Below are positions 1-6,770 of a stretch of DNA of 19,021 bases, in pieces. The stretch is from an uncultured Lachnospiraceae bacterium (lineage in GTDB: Bacteria; Bacillota; Clostridia; Lachnospirales; Lachnospiraceae). Positions within the stretch are counted from its first letter, which is position 1. Each line of letters begins with the position of its first letter. Location of the stretch: positions 1 through 19,021 of the forward strand of contig CAKRYR010000029.1 in NCBI GenBank assembly GCA_934432595.1, given 5' to 3'. The notes below the pieces were generated by a model. It was not told the origin of the DNA, searched no databases, and was given only the letters and a program-made list of their open reading frames with translations. Made by a program: the position numbers and the translations under genes.

Positions 1-7
1 ACCGCGC

Positions 8-45
8 GAATTGGGATAAAGGGGCATGCCCCTTTATCCCAATTC
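8..45. repeat. Perfect 38-nt palindrome
   Basis: Nineteen bases (gaattgggataaaggggca) are followed directly by their exact reverse complement, with no spacer; symmetry breaks at 7/46. As RNA from the minus strand it would form a very stable hairpin 18 nt past the stop of the gene at 64-513. It has no following T-run, so it is not a standard intrinsic terminator. It could be a palindromic extragenic element, an element end or a rho-independent-like stop; the sequence does not decide. Confidence 0.8.
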
Positions 46-63
46 CTTAATTCCAGTTTCATT

Positions 64-513
64 TTACAATTCAGAAAATATTTTAGATTCATTCTCATAA
101 GAATTCTTATTCGCATTTACTTCTAGTATCTTGTAGAATAAGTCTTTTGCACCACGTTTAGAATCAATAGCTAAGTCATAATAATCATCAACTGTATGAC
201 TTGAATAAGTGAAGTCTAGTTGATATACAGGTACACCATATGCTTTATTGTATTCAGTATATGAACAATGATCTACTTTAATAGTTACATCTGGAAGATT
301 GGTTGTTTGAATATATTCTTGTATTTCTGGTACATATTCTTTTTGGTACATTTTTTTGACTTCTGTAGTCTTAAAGCCATACTTTAGATAATTAGGTATT
401 GGACCTTTCATGAAATCTGTAATAAGTATTACAAGCCCTAATAATATTGAAACAATGAAACTGAATAATACGAAATAAAATAATATGTTATCTTTATTGT
501 GATTTTCTTTCAT
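64..513 (-). CDS. Small membrane-anchored protein of unknown function
   Basis: 149 residues. A short charged N-terminus (MKENHNKDN) is followed by one strong hydrophobic segment at about residues 10-32, then a soluble C-terminal part of about 115 residues rich in Tyr, Lys and Asp. This fits a single-pass protein with an extracytoplasmic C-terminal domain, or an uncleaved signal anchor; no lipobox cysteine is visible. I recognise no family. The ATG is preceded by AGAAGGGA at slightly long spacing. The gene stands alone on the minus strand and its 3' end faces the large palindrome at 8-45. That it is a real gene is likely from codon pattern and domain layout; its function is unknown. Confidence 0.7.
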   Translation of the reverse strand: MKENHNKDNILFYFVLFSFIVSILLGLVILITDFMKGPIPNYLKYGFKTTEVKKMYQKEYVPEIQEYIQTTNLPDVTIKVDHCSYTEYNKAYGVPVYQLDFTYSSHTVDDYYDLAIDSKRGAKDLFYKILEVNANKNSYENESKIFSEL

Positions 514-927
514 ATGATTGATGTTCCCTTCTAGATGTATCTTCTTTCTATAGTTCTATTGTAGTCTATTTAAAAAAGAAATGTATTGAGTTAGAGTTTT
601 ACAATGCCTTTTATGAGGGGTTTAAAAATTATTTTTATTTAATATAAAAGAACGGGTGTTAAACCGTTCTAGATATACAATATCTGTTATAATGTATTGG
701 AAATCATACTAACAGTAATTGGTCTAAGAGTGATAATAGTCATGGAGTAATTGATGCACTTTAAAAGACCACAATAAGTATATTCTGTTTCTAAAATTCC
801 ATACTGATTATAGTTTATAATATAATAATGGTATATTTTAATGTATAACAATATTTATTTGTTATAATTTCAGGAGATACTGTAATTATTCTTTAAATCT
901 ATATTCACCATGTTACTAGCTCCTCAC
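514..927. other. Intergenic stretch, no convincing gene
   Basis: About 410 AT-rich bases between two minus-strand genes. It contains one terminator-like hairpin (649-670). A minus-strand reading frame of about 40 codons ending near 690 has no ribosome binding site and is interrupted by stops upstream. No RNA gene or repeat family was recognised. Confidence 0.6.
641..670 (-). terminator. Candidate intrinsic terminator
   Basis: Read on the minus strand, arms AGAACGG and CCGTTCT (7 bp, 8-nt loop TTTAACAC) are followed by TTTTATATT. It lies about 260 nt beyond the stop of the 298-aa gene, the nearest upstream gene on that strand. The stem is short, so confidence is moderate. Confidence 0.5.
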
Positions 928-1824
928 TTACTTTATTTTGCCTATTATTACATTTAAAGCTTTATTCAAAGCATCTTCATCAGCCTGTTTTTTTCTCATA
1001 TTTTCCCACATTCCCAGTATTTGGAATATGCATTCCTTAACAACCGGAAAATAGTTCAAACAGTCTTCTTCACTCAATTCATGTATTCCTTTACTAAGAA
1101 TACCGTAAATCGTTGTGTTCTGTATAAGAATGTCTGGTAAATATCCTTCTAGCATTTTAATTCTATCTGCTACTTTAGCATTTTCAAATGAATCATTATC
1201 TACTTTATCACCTGCATTCTCTTTTGCTTGATATACCAATCGTTCAAGAATACGTCTAAGATATACATAAGATCCTGCACCTACTCCATTAGCAAAGAGA
1301 CCAATTGCAGTTCCAAGTTCACTTCGGTCCTGTTTAGAAATAACATGCTTATAATCATCTAATCCAGGAAATGTTATATCAGCAATAGATGGAAACTGCC
1401 CTATTTTCATAAATGAATTATCATTCACTAAAACTGTAAAGTCTAAATGATGTTTTTCATCCATTGAACAGATAAATTCAAAATTCATCAGTCTTGTTAT
1501 GTCAGCAAAATTTGATTTTATCAATTCCCACGCATCTGTGTTTTTGTTTTCAATTTTAGCAATTGACATTACATCTTGCATAGAAGACATTCTATCTCCA
1601 AGAGACTCACATGTAATTTTCTCATTTCCTTCTTGACCAGTCATATGATAATACTTTATGGGTTTCATTGTAAAAACACGTTCTTGCTCACATTCCTTGC
1701 AATAAGTACTAATCTTCACATTCCCTTTAACCAACTCAATAAAGTCAGAAATATTTTCTTCTTCAATGAAGATAGAAGCATATAGACCAGAGTCCAATAA
1801 AAAATTTGTGAATATATTTTCCAT
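928..1824 (-). CDS. Zinc-ribbon-like protein of unknown function, 298 aa
   Basis: The start is well supported: GGAGG lies 9 nt before the ATG. The N-terminal half has a CxxC pair (C42, C45) and a later C119 and H125, a spacing that could make a split zinc ribbon. The C-terminal half (about 165-275) looks all-helical, with an Arg-rich amphipathic segment around 187-200 (YVYLRRILERLV) and an acidic segment GIHELSEEDCL around 246-256. The helical half resembles regions of uncharacterised proteins found near defence genes, but I cannot name a family with certainty (a DUF4145-like fold is one possibility). It is monocistronic, with unrelated relics on either side. A regulatory or nucleic-acid-binding role would be inference. 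Confidence 0.7.
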   Translation of the reverse strand: MENIFTNFLLDSGLYASIFIEEENISDFIELVKGNVKISTYCKECEQERVFTMKPIKYYHMTGQEGNEKITCESLGDRMSSMQDVMSIAKIENKNTDAWELIKSNFADITRLMNFEFICSMDEKHHLDFTVLVNDNSFMKIGQFPSIADITFPGLDDYKHVISKQDRSELGTAIGLFANGVGAGSYVYLRRILERLVYQAKENAGDKVDNDSFENAKVADRIKMLEGYLPDILIQNTTIYGILSKGIHELSEEDCLNYFPVVKECIFQILGMWENMRKKQADEDALNKALNVIIGKIK

Positions 1825-2335
1825 GATATTTAACCTCCATCTTAATTCATCTTTGCTTATAAATCCTTAAATATTTCATATCTTTCCTACACACCATCAT
1901 CCAAATTAATGGACATCATTTGGTCTGCAAAGTGAGGATTTTTTACATATCATATACACGAATTTTCATAGTTTAGCGATTCATTACTGTTGTTTTTTTG
2001 CTTCACACTATCTCTAATAGATGTATTTGTAATACAATTCTCCAAATTAGCAATGTCAGTACGATGTCGAGCCTACTGTTCATGTCTATAATCTATACGA
2101 ATACAGGTAATAGTTATTCAACTAGTAACGATACATGTAAATCAAGCATCGAAACACTTTTTGCCTTCCCTTATCAAAAGGCCGGCAATATGGGCTTTTC
2201 CTAATTCTGTTATTGAACATGTATTACAAGGATCAGAGTAAAAGCTATTAATAAAGTAGCCGCTGATAACCATCTTTGATTGCCTCTTCATATTAAATAG
2301 TCATGCACTAAACTTTAAATAATCTTGTAAATTTT
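1825..2335. other. Intergenic stretch with weak gene traces
   Basis: No gene with a convincing start. On the minus strand, roughly 2150-2300 holds a frame of about 40 codons (starting MKRQSKMVISG) without a ribosome binding site, which may be a further decayed fragment. A plus-strand frame at 1998-2204 is composition-driven. No RNA or structured repeat was seen. Confidence 0.5.
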
Positions 2336-2518
2336 CTAAACCATAGACAAGTTTAAAAATGTTATAGACCAACTAGCTATATTCTCTTTAAAATACTCTT
2401 TAGAACAATCGGTAATTATATTATCTTCCTTAGTTGAAACACTGTCATACAGTAATATGTAATACACGCTACCTGCACATATTAATACGTATGTTTTCAA
2501 AGAGTAACTTCTAAACAT
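2336..2518 (-). pseudogene. Possible remnant of a small membrane protein gene
   Basis: A 60-codon open frame beginning MFRSYSLKTYVL, with one hydrophobic segment (about residues 8-25) followed by a polar tail. There is no ribosome binding site at this ATG. The frame continues upstream to 2596, crossing into another decayed reading frame. Its position directly downstream of the multi-stop pseudogene at 2571-3132 suggests it belongs to the same decayed block. It could equally be chance open frame. Confidence 0.3.
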
Positions 2519-2570
2519 ACATCCAACAGTATATAAGATAAAAAACTTGCCTCCCCTGACTATATCACAT

Positions 2571-3132
2571 TTAATAATTGGTTGATAGTTTAACATTAGT
2601 TACAGCACACCTTGTATTCTCTAACACATATGTACCAGCGATTATTCTGTTGATTTTTTCTTCTTTATCTGTAAATTCTTTTATACTTTTTGAATCAAAT
2701 AAATACCCCAATGTAAATCAAAGAAATAAGATGTCTCCACCCCTAATAGAAAACTATGTTAATTCCTTCTTAAAAGCATAATTTCCAAAACAGTTATGCA
2801 GAACATCCTCTACCTTTCTTCTCCCTTATTTTTCATTCGACAACTATCATTTCCCAATTAACAACATATTCATTACTACCATATCATTTTTATAATATCC
2901 AATTTTTGTATGGAAAACACTTCTTATTAAGTTTAATCGTCTCATCAGAATCATGACTATTAAATGAAATTTTATCGAAGTCTATTTCATACCATATATA
3001 GAGAAAAACATTATTTCCAACTATTCCATACTTTCTCTTTTTGTAAAGAAATACACCAAACAATCAAAACAAATATGTTTTAATGATGTTTACTGACATT
3101 GTATATGCAAACAACACGCCCAGTACAATCAT
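2571..3132 (-). pseudogene. Decayed gene with several stops and a frameshift
   Basis: From an ATG at 3132, one minus-strand frame gives an amino-acid sequence of normal composition for 100 codons, broken by internal stops at codon 23 (TGA), 81 (TAA) and 83 (TGA). It starts with a hydrophobic segment (MIVLGVLFAYTMSVN), continues with FLYKKRKYGIVGNN and ends EYVVNWEMIVVE at 2833. After a one-base shift the coding look resumes (RRKVEDVLHNCFGNYAFKK, then stops at two places, then KSIKEFTDKEEKINRIIAG) to a stop at 2571. The simplest reading is a single former gene of about 185 codons, or two adjacent ones, with a membrane-anchored N-terminus. The family was not recognised. Confidence 0.5.
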
Positions 3133-3297
3133 TAATTTATCTTAATTTACGTTGAAAGCTATTTAATTATCAGCACATTTATAAATAATGATGTCCTTGC
3201 CATATTTCAATTTAGCTTCATCGTTGAAATACTCCATTATAATCAAGAACTAAGAATGGAAAAAATATGATTTCTCTTTTTCGTATATATAAGCAGA

Positions 3298-3326
3298 GGA
3301 AACAACCTCACTGGTTGTTCCCTTTT
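3298..3326. terminator. Hairpin downstream of the MazG-like gene
   Basis: AACAACC (3301-3307) pairs with GGTTGTT (3313-3319) around a 5-nt loop; two more G-C pairs form if A3300 is bulged. On the plus strand it is followed by CCCTTTT; on the minus strand the tail is TTTCCTCT. It sits about 35 nt beyond the stop at 3361 and is probably the terminator of the defence gene pair upstream on the minus strand. Confidence 0.45.
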
Positions 3327-3360
3327 GCATAATCACTTAATTGTACAGCAACATCATTTA

Positions 3361-3681
3361 TTACAACTCAGTATACTTATCACTCTTCCCCTTAGCCTTC
3401 TCTACAGGATACTTAGCTTCATTCTGACTCATCTTCATATTCACTATCTCATCAGCATCTAATCCTAGCTTATCTAATAGATTCTGACTATATACAATAA
3501 CATCAGCTAATTCTTCTTTAACATGCTGTAAATCATAATTATCATCAGACCATTGGAAACATTCTAATAGTTCTGCTGCTTCTATTACTATAGATTTAGC
3601 TAGATTAGCTGGTGAATGGAATTGATCCCAGTCTCTGTCTTCTGTGAATTTTCTAATTCTATTTACTGTTTCTTCTCTCAT
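3361..3681 (-). CDS. MazG-like nucleotide pyrophosphohydrolase
   Basis: 106 residues, the size of single-domain all-alpha NTP pyrophosphatases of the MazG / RS21-C6 group, which cleave (d)NTPs to the monophosphate plus pyrophosphate. The metal-binding signature is present: EAAELLE (E34, E37, E40) in one helix and EELADVIVY (E56, E57, D60) in the next, giving the ExxE...ExxD pattern. A typical tail follows (NEAKYPVEKAKGKSDKYTEL). AGAGGA precedes the ATG at good spacing. It lies 110 nt downstream of the GmrSD gene on the same strand and probably shares its transcript. Such enzymes clean up damaged nucleotides, and some act in phage defence by depleting nucleotides; which applies here is open. 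The family call is firm, the substrate unknown. Confidence 0.9.
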   Translation of the reverse strand: MREETVNRIRKFTEDRDWDQFHSPANLAKSIVIEAAELLECFQWSDDNYDLQHVKEELADVIVYSQNLLDKLGLDADEIVNMKMSQNEAKYPVEKAKGKSDKYTEL

Positions 3682-3791
3682 GTTAGTTATCCTCTTCTAC
3701 ATATATTATTTGCTAGAATTCAGTGCATTAATCCTCTATCAGCAATCGAAACAAAAATACAAACTAACTTTATTAGATTTACTTTTAAACC

Positions 3792-5861
3792 CTATTCATC
3801 ATTCTGTATATTAAAGCTTTGTTCTATAATTTCCATTACTTGATCAATTTCAGAAATGTCTCTCATACTTACTTCCACATCACCATTTCCCCATCTACCT
3901 AAATTTGTTATATCTTTACAAATACCTTTAGGATCATATACTTCACTAAATTTCATATTAACACTAATACGTAATCCTTTCTTTTGGGGAACAATATCTA
4001 CAAAATTAGTATCTAACTTATATGCTACATACAGTTTCTTATATTCACGTTTTACCTGTAGTGATAGATTCAATATTCTTTTATCTAAAGCTTCAAATAG
4101 AGTTTTACTTAAAGAACTCATATCATATGTTTCTAATGAATATTCCTGTGGTGCGTTTTCATCAGGCTTATATGATTCAAGTACTTCATCAGTTAAATCA
4201 GGATAAGGCCATATTTTTAATGCTTTATCACATAGCTGTTTTGCTCTTTCCTTTATGTGTTCTTCATTCCATTCTGAAACACTCACAACATACTTATTAA
4301 GTCTTAAAGCACTCTCTTTAAATCCACCATCCATATTCATTTTTTCTTTGAAAGAATGATCACTCATTTCAGAATTATAAGCAGTAAGAGTCAAGTTACC
4401 AATTGTATGAATATACATCTTTTGTATTTCTTTCCAATTGTCCCCAAGGTCTTTTTGCCATTCTTCTGAAAGATTCTTATTCTGAGGCATAATGTGTTCA
4501 ATTGTATAATTACCAATATTAATTGGTGCTTTATTATCGTAGTTTTCTAATCTACTCAATACATAGTTTCTCGTACGCATATTATACATATCGCGAATTA
4601 CAAATGATGAAAAAAACTGTTCATCATTTGGAAACTCTTTATATGTCTGTAAAAGCATAAACGATGCTTTTACAGAATTCATGTAATCATCGTTATGGAT
4701 TGAGTTTTTAAATATTGCGAATGTTTTATTCAATGAGTTTGTTGCCATACCACAAATGTTTCTTCTAAAAACATAACTAATACAATATCTCAAAACTTCT
4801 TTTAAATCATCAGTTGTAATGAGTCCTTCATTACAATCATGATGCACTTTTAACAAGAATGGGTATGAGACTTCCATTCTTAAATCGATTATATCATCAT
4901 AGAGTTGTTTTAATTCTTTGTCATCACTTCTCTTATACACAATATTTGTATAATAACGAGCATATTCTATTAAGTCTTCACAAAGTTCTCTAATTGTATT
5001 AAATTCACTATTCATATGGAATAACTTAAATGTTTCATAAACACGTCCTTGTTTTGGAATACTTGTCATTTTCATTGTTAAATAATGACGGAAGAACGCA
5101 TCCATAACTTTTTCTTGTGTTTCATAAACAAAGAGTTGTTCCATAGGTCTCCATAAATGCTCATAGATATATGTTTGTTCTGTAGGCTCTAATCCCATCA
5201 AAATATAGTTTCTTATTAAATCAGATTCAGATAACTCTTTACCTGTTGAGTTTAGACTTTCAAAGATAGCTTGTGCATCATCAGTTTGTCTATCTAAAGT
5301 AATATTAACTATCAAGAGTTTACCAATTGCTTCATAGGTTTCAGCAGGTGTTAATTCATGATTATCTATCTTTGATGTAAAGAACTTGTAATTATCTAAG
5401 AGTCTAGACTTAACACCTTCTTTTATAGGTTTTCTTTCTACAAGACTAATAAGAATATCTTTATCGTTATCAGTTAATAATAATTTATATCTGTCTTCAC
5501 CAGACTCAAATTCATTCTTTAAAAGCATTCCATCTATACGATGCGCGTTTATAGTTTTATCATCTGGATTATTTAATGCATAATTACGTAATGCGATTAA
5601 TAGTAAAGTAAGTGTAGTAAGACGTTGTTGACCATCAATGATCATATATTTCTGTATTCCAGTAGGCATAGCCTGTTCAGCAATATTTACTATTGAACCT
5701 ACAAAGTGCCCTGCTTTCTTTTCTTTCTGCATTACAACAATATCATTCCATAGACGTTTACATTGTTCTAATTCCCAACTATAGTATCTTTGATATACAG
5801 GAATAAGGAACTGTTTGTCTCCATTTAGTATTCCAAATATGTTTCCTTTATGTACTTCCAT
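3792..5861 (-). CDS. GmrSD-type DUF262/DUF1524 nuclease with DUF5655 tail
   Basis: 689 residues with three recognisable parts. The DUF262 (ParB-like, NTP-binding) domain has the hallmark IDGQQRLTT at 75-83 and FESLNSTGKELS at 200-211. The DUF1524 HNH-type nuclease domain has EHIMPQN (H456) and HTIGNLTLT (N489). A C-terminal domain at about 585-685 (VKREYKKLYVAYKL...GRWGNGDVEV) matches the DUF5655 type. Fused DUF262-DUF1524 proteins include GmrSD, a type IV restriction system that cleaves glucosylated-hydroxymethylcytosine DNA with NTP, and related defence enzymes. The key residues of both domains are present, so activity is likely. The target modification cannot be read from sequence. GGAGGG sits 6 nt before the ATG. 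It heads a probable two-gene unit with the MazG-like gene. Confidence 0.9.
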   Translation of the reverse strand: MEVHKGNIFGILNGDKQFLIPVYQRYYSWELEQCKRLWNDIVVMQKEKKAGHFVGSIVNIAEQAMPTGIQKYMIIDGQQRLTTLTLLLIALRNYALNNPDDKTINAHRIDGMLLKNEFESGEDRYKLLLTDNDKDILISLVERKPIKEGVKSRLLDNYKFFTSKIDNHELTPAETYEAIGKLLIVNITLDRQTDDAQAIFESLNSTGKELSESDLIRNYILMGLEPTEQTYIYEHLWRPMEQLFVYETQEKVMDAFFRHYLTMKMTSIPKQGRVYETFKLFHMNSEFNTIRELCEDLIEYARYYTNIVYKRSDDKELKQLYDDIIDLRMEVSYPFLLKVHHDCNEGLITTDDLKEVLRYCISYVFRRNICGMATNSLNKTFAIFKNSIHNDDYMNSVKASFMLLQTYKEFPNDEQFFSSFVIRDMYNMRTRNYVLSRLENYDNKAPINIGNYTIEHIMPQNKNLSEEWQKDLGDNWKEIQKMYIHTIGNLTLTAYNSEMSDHSFKEKMNMDGGFKESALRLNKYVVSVSEWNEEHIKERAKQLCDKALKIWPYPDLTDEVLESYKPDENAPQEYSLETYDMSSLSKTLFEALDKRILNLSLQVKREYKKLYVAYKLDTNFVDIVPQKKGLRISVNMKFSEVYDPKGICKDITNLGRWGNGDVEVSMRDISEIDQVMEIIEQSFNIQNDE

Positions 5862-5949
5862 ATTAACCCTCCATGATTTATTGATTATTACTTAGTCTAT
5901 CTTATATAGATATATACTTCTATTTTATTCTTTTTTTGATTGAATAGCA

Positions 5950-6333
5950 CTAGTTTAATGTTCTATAACTACTGTTATTTGGTGTTAATAACATGGTAGT
6001 ACAAAAGACCACCAATAACAGTGCACCAATGACGTTCGTTACAGTTCCAATTTCTGTATCACAGGGAAATTCTATACAAACATCTCCTTTAGTTATAATT
6101 ATATTCTACTTATCAAATGTATTCTGATCAACAGGAACAAATGATGGAGCCTTTACAGCCGCTGTTTCAATTGCCATCTTTCGCAATTTCTTTAGCCAAC
6201 TGTAGTAGGTCTGCTCACATATGTTGTTCTGCTTTCACCATTTTATAATGGGAAGTCCACTTTAACTTCACTCCTTTATTCTTTCAACCTATTGTCTGCT
6301 CTTAATATCATCATTAATGCTTTGCATATCCAT
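5950..6333 (-). pseudogene. tnpA: IS66-family tnpA (accessory protein) pseudogene
   Basis: Reading the minus strand from the ATG at 6333 (preceded by GAGGATGGTGAG) gives MDMQSINDDIKSRQ, a stop, then VERIKE, matching the N-terminus of IS66 TnpA-type proteins. After a frameshift near 6225-6240 the diagnostic segment appears: NICEQTYYSWLKKLRKMAIE, then FVPVDQNTFDK, a TAG stop, then IIITKGDVCIEF and a hydrophobic end to the stop at 5950. IS66 TnpA normally reads W...WC..N.I...TYY.WLKKLR followed by FVPV and I.I..G..I.I, so the order is right. At least two in-frame stops and one shift show it is dead. The tnpB and DDE transposase genes that should follow are absent, so the element has lost its right side. 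Confidence 0.8.
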
Positions 6334-6443
6334 GATCTCACCATCCTCTATATAGAAAATTTAGTGGCTAAAAACACTATATATAGCAAATATAGAATCT
6401 AAAAACACTACAATTGTCTAATATGATGAGGTCTATTTCTATC

Positions 6444-6465
6444 CACTATATTATTTGACGCTTAG
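6444..6465 (-). repeat. IS66-like terminal sequence, copy 2
   Basis: Read inward on the minus strand this begins CTAAGCGTCAAATAATATAG. It matches the copy at 6653-6674 at 19 of 22 positions in the same orientation. It marks the left end of the IS66 relic and abuts the last codon of the truncated helper ORF at 6462-6527. Confidence 0.7.
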
Positions 6466-6527
6466 TTTGTATATGAATTCTTTTCAAGTTCCTTTACTTG
6501 TTCATCACTAAAATAATTCACTCCCAT
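6462..6527 (-). pseudogene. Stub of an insertion-sequence helper (HTH) gene
   Basis: The ATG at 6527 opens MGVNYFSDEQVKELEKNS; the frame stops after 21 codons exactly where the IS66 terminal sequence begins (the TAA is the TAA of CTAAGCG). Proteins starting with [FY]xxEQVxELxxNPYVxxV are HTH helper proteins (OrfA-like) of IS3-type elements in Firmicutes, so I read this as the N-terminal stub of such a gene cut by the IS66 insertion. The family assignment rests on about 20 residues, hence modest confidence. Confidence 0.5.
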
Positions 6528-6622
6528 AATTAATAACACCACCATTCTCTGATCCTTATACTACGCAAAATAATAACCCTGTAAACAGGGTCAAGAATTA
6601 AAGTTCCATTTTACAGGGGCCG
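6466..6622 (-). mobile_element. Possible left end of an IS3-type element
   Basis: Upstream of the helper stub, in minus-strand orientation, is CGGCCCCTGTAAAATGG (6606-6622), then a 7-bp palindrome ACCCTGT-AA-ACAGGGT (6576-6591), then the stub start at 6527. Its position between two IS66-like ends suggests one element inserted into another. The exact outer boundary at about 6622 is inference. Confidence 0.35.
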
Positions 6623-6652
6623 TTTTAATGATTTAATCGTCCTTTTTAGTTA

Positions 6653-6674
6653 CACTATATAATTTGGCGCTTAC
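6653..6674 (-). repeat. IS66-like terminal sequence, copy 1
   Basis: On the minus strand this reads GTAAGCGCCAAATTATATAG inward, the classical IS66-type start GTAAGCG. It is in the same orientation as the copy at 6444-6465 and about 210 nt outward from it. It marks the boundary between the IS graveyard and the restriction-modification cassette, 47 nt before the methyltransferase promoter. Confidence 0.7.
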
Positions 6675-6720
6675 ACAAAAAAACGTAGAGGATTATTAAT
6701 GCAATAAAATCTATTTGAAG

Positions 6721-6749
6721 TTGTGAAATAAACTGAATGATGTTATAAT
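6721..6749 (+). promoter_or_regulatory. Promoter of the double methyltransferase gene
   Basis: TTGTGA (6721-6726), a 17-nt spacer and a perfect TATAAT (6744-6749) give a near-consensus housekeeping promoter. Transcription would start about 14 nt before the start codon, so the ribosome binding site AAAGGAGA (6757-6764) lies in a very short leader. No operator symmetry is obvious, consistent with constitutive expression. Confidence 0.75.
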
Positions 6750-6770
6750 CAACAAGAAAGGAGAGACCAT

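Larger units (their letters stand above)
5950..6465 (-). mobile_element. Left part of a decayed IS66-family element
   Basis: The left end is the terminal sequence at 6444-6465 (reading CTAAGCGTCAAATAATATAG inward on the minus strand; intact IS66 ends begin GTAAGCG). About 130 nt of leader separates it from the tnpA pseudogene at 6333-5950. Nothing of tnpB or tnpC is recognisable before the GmrSD gene, so the element is a truncated relic. Confidence 0.7.

Noticed and set aside
740..790. Similarity of the AAAAGACCAC segment with those near 6003 and 14815
   Set aside because: The shared part is only about 10 bases in differing contexts; not enough to call a repeat family.
1576..1785. Plus-strand open frame
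   Set aside because: Antisense shadow of the 298-aa gene, with no ribosome binding site.
1998..2204. Plus-strand 68-codon open frame
   Set aside because: No ribosome binding site, Ser/Thr-rich composition without domain features; probably chance.
2578..2781. Plus-strand 67-codon open frame
   Set aside because: Lies antisense to the better-supported decayed gene at 2571-3132.
3856..4300. Two plus-strand open frames of 116 and 92 codons
   Set aside because: Both are antisense to the DUF5655/DUF1524 end of the GmrSD-type gene and lack start signals.
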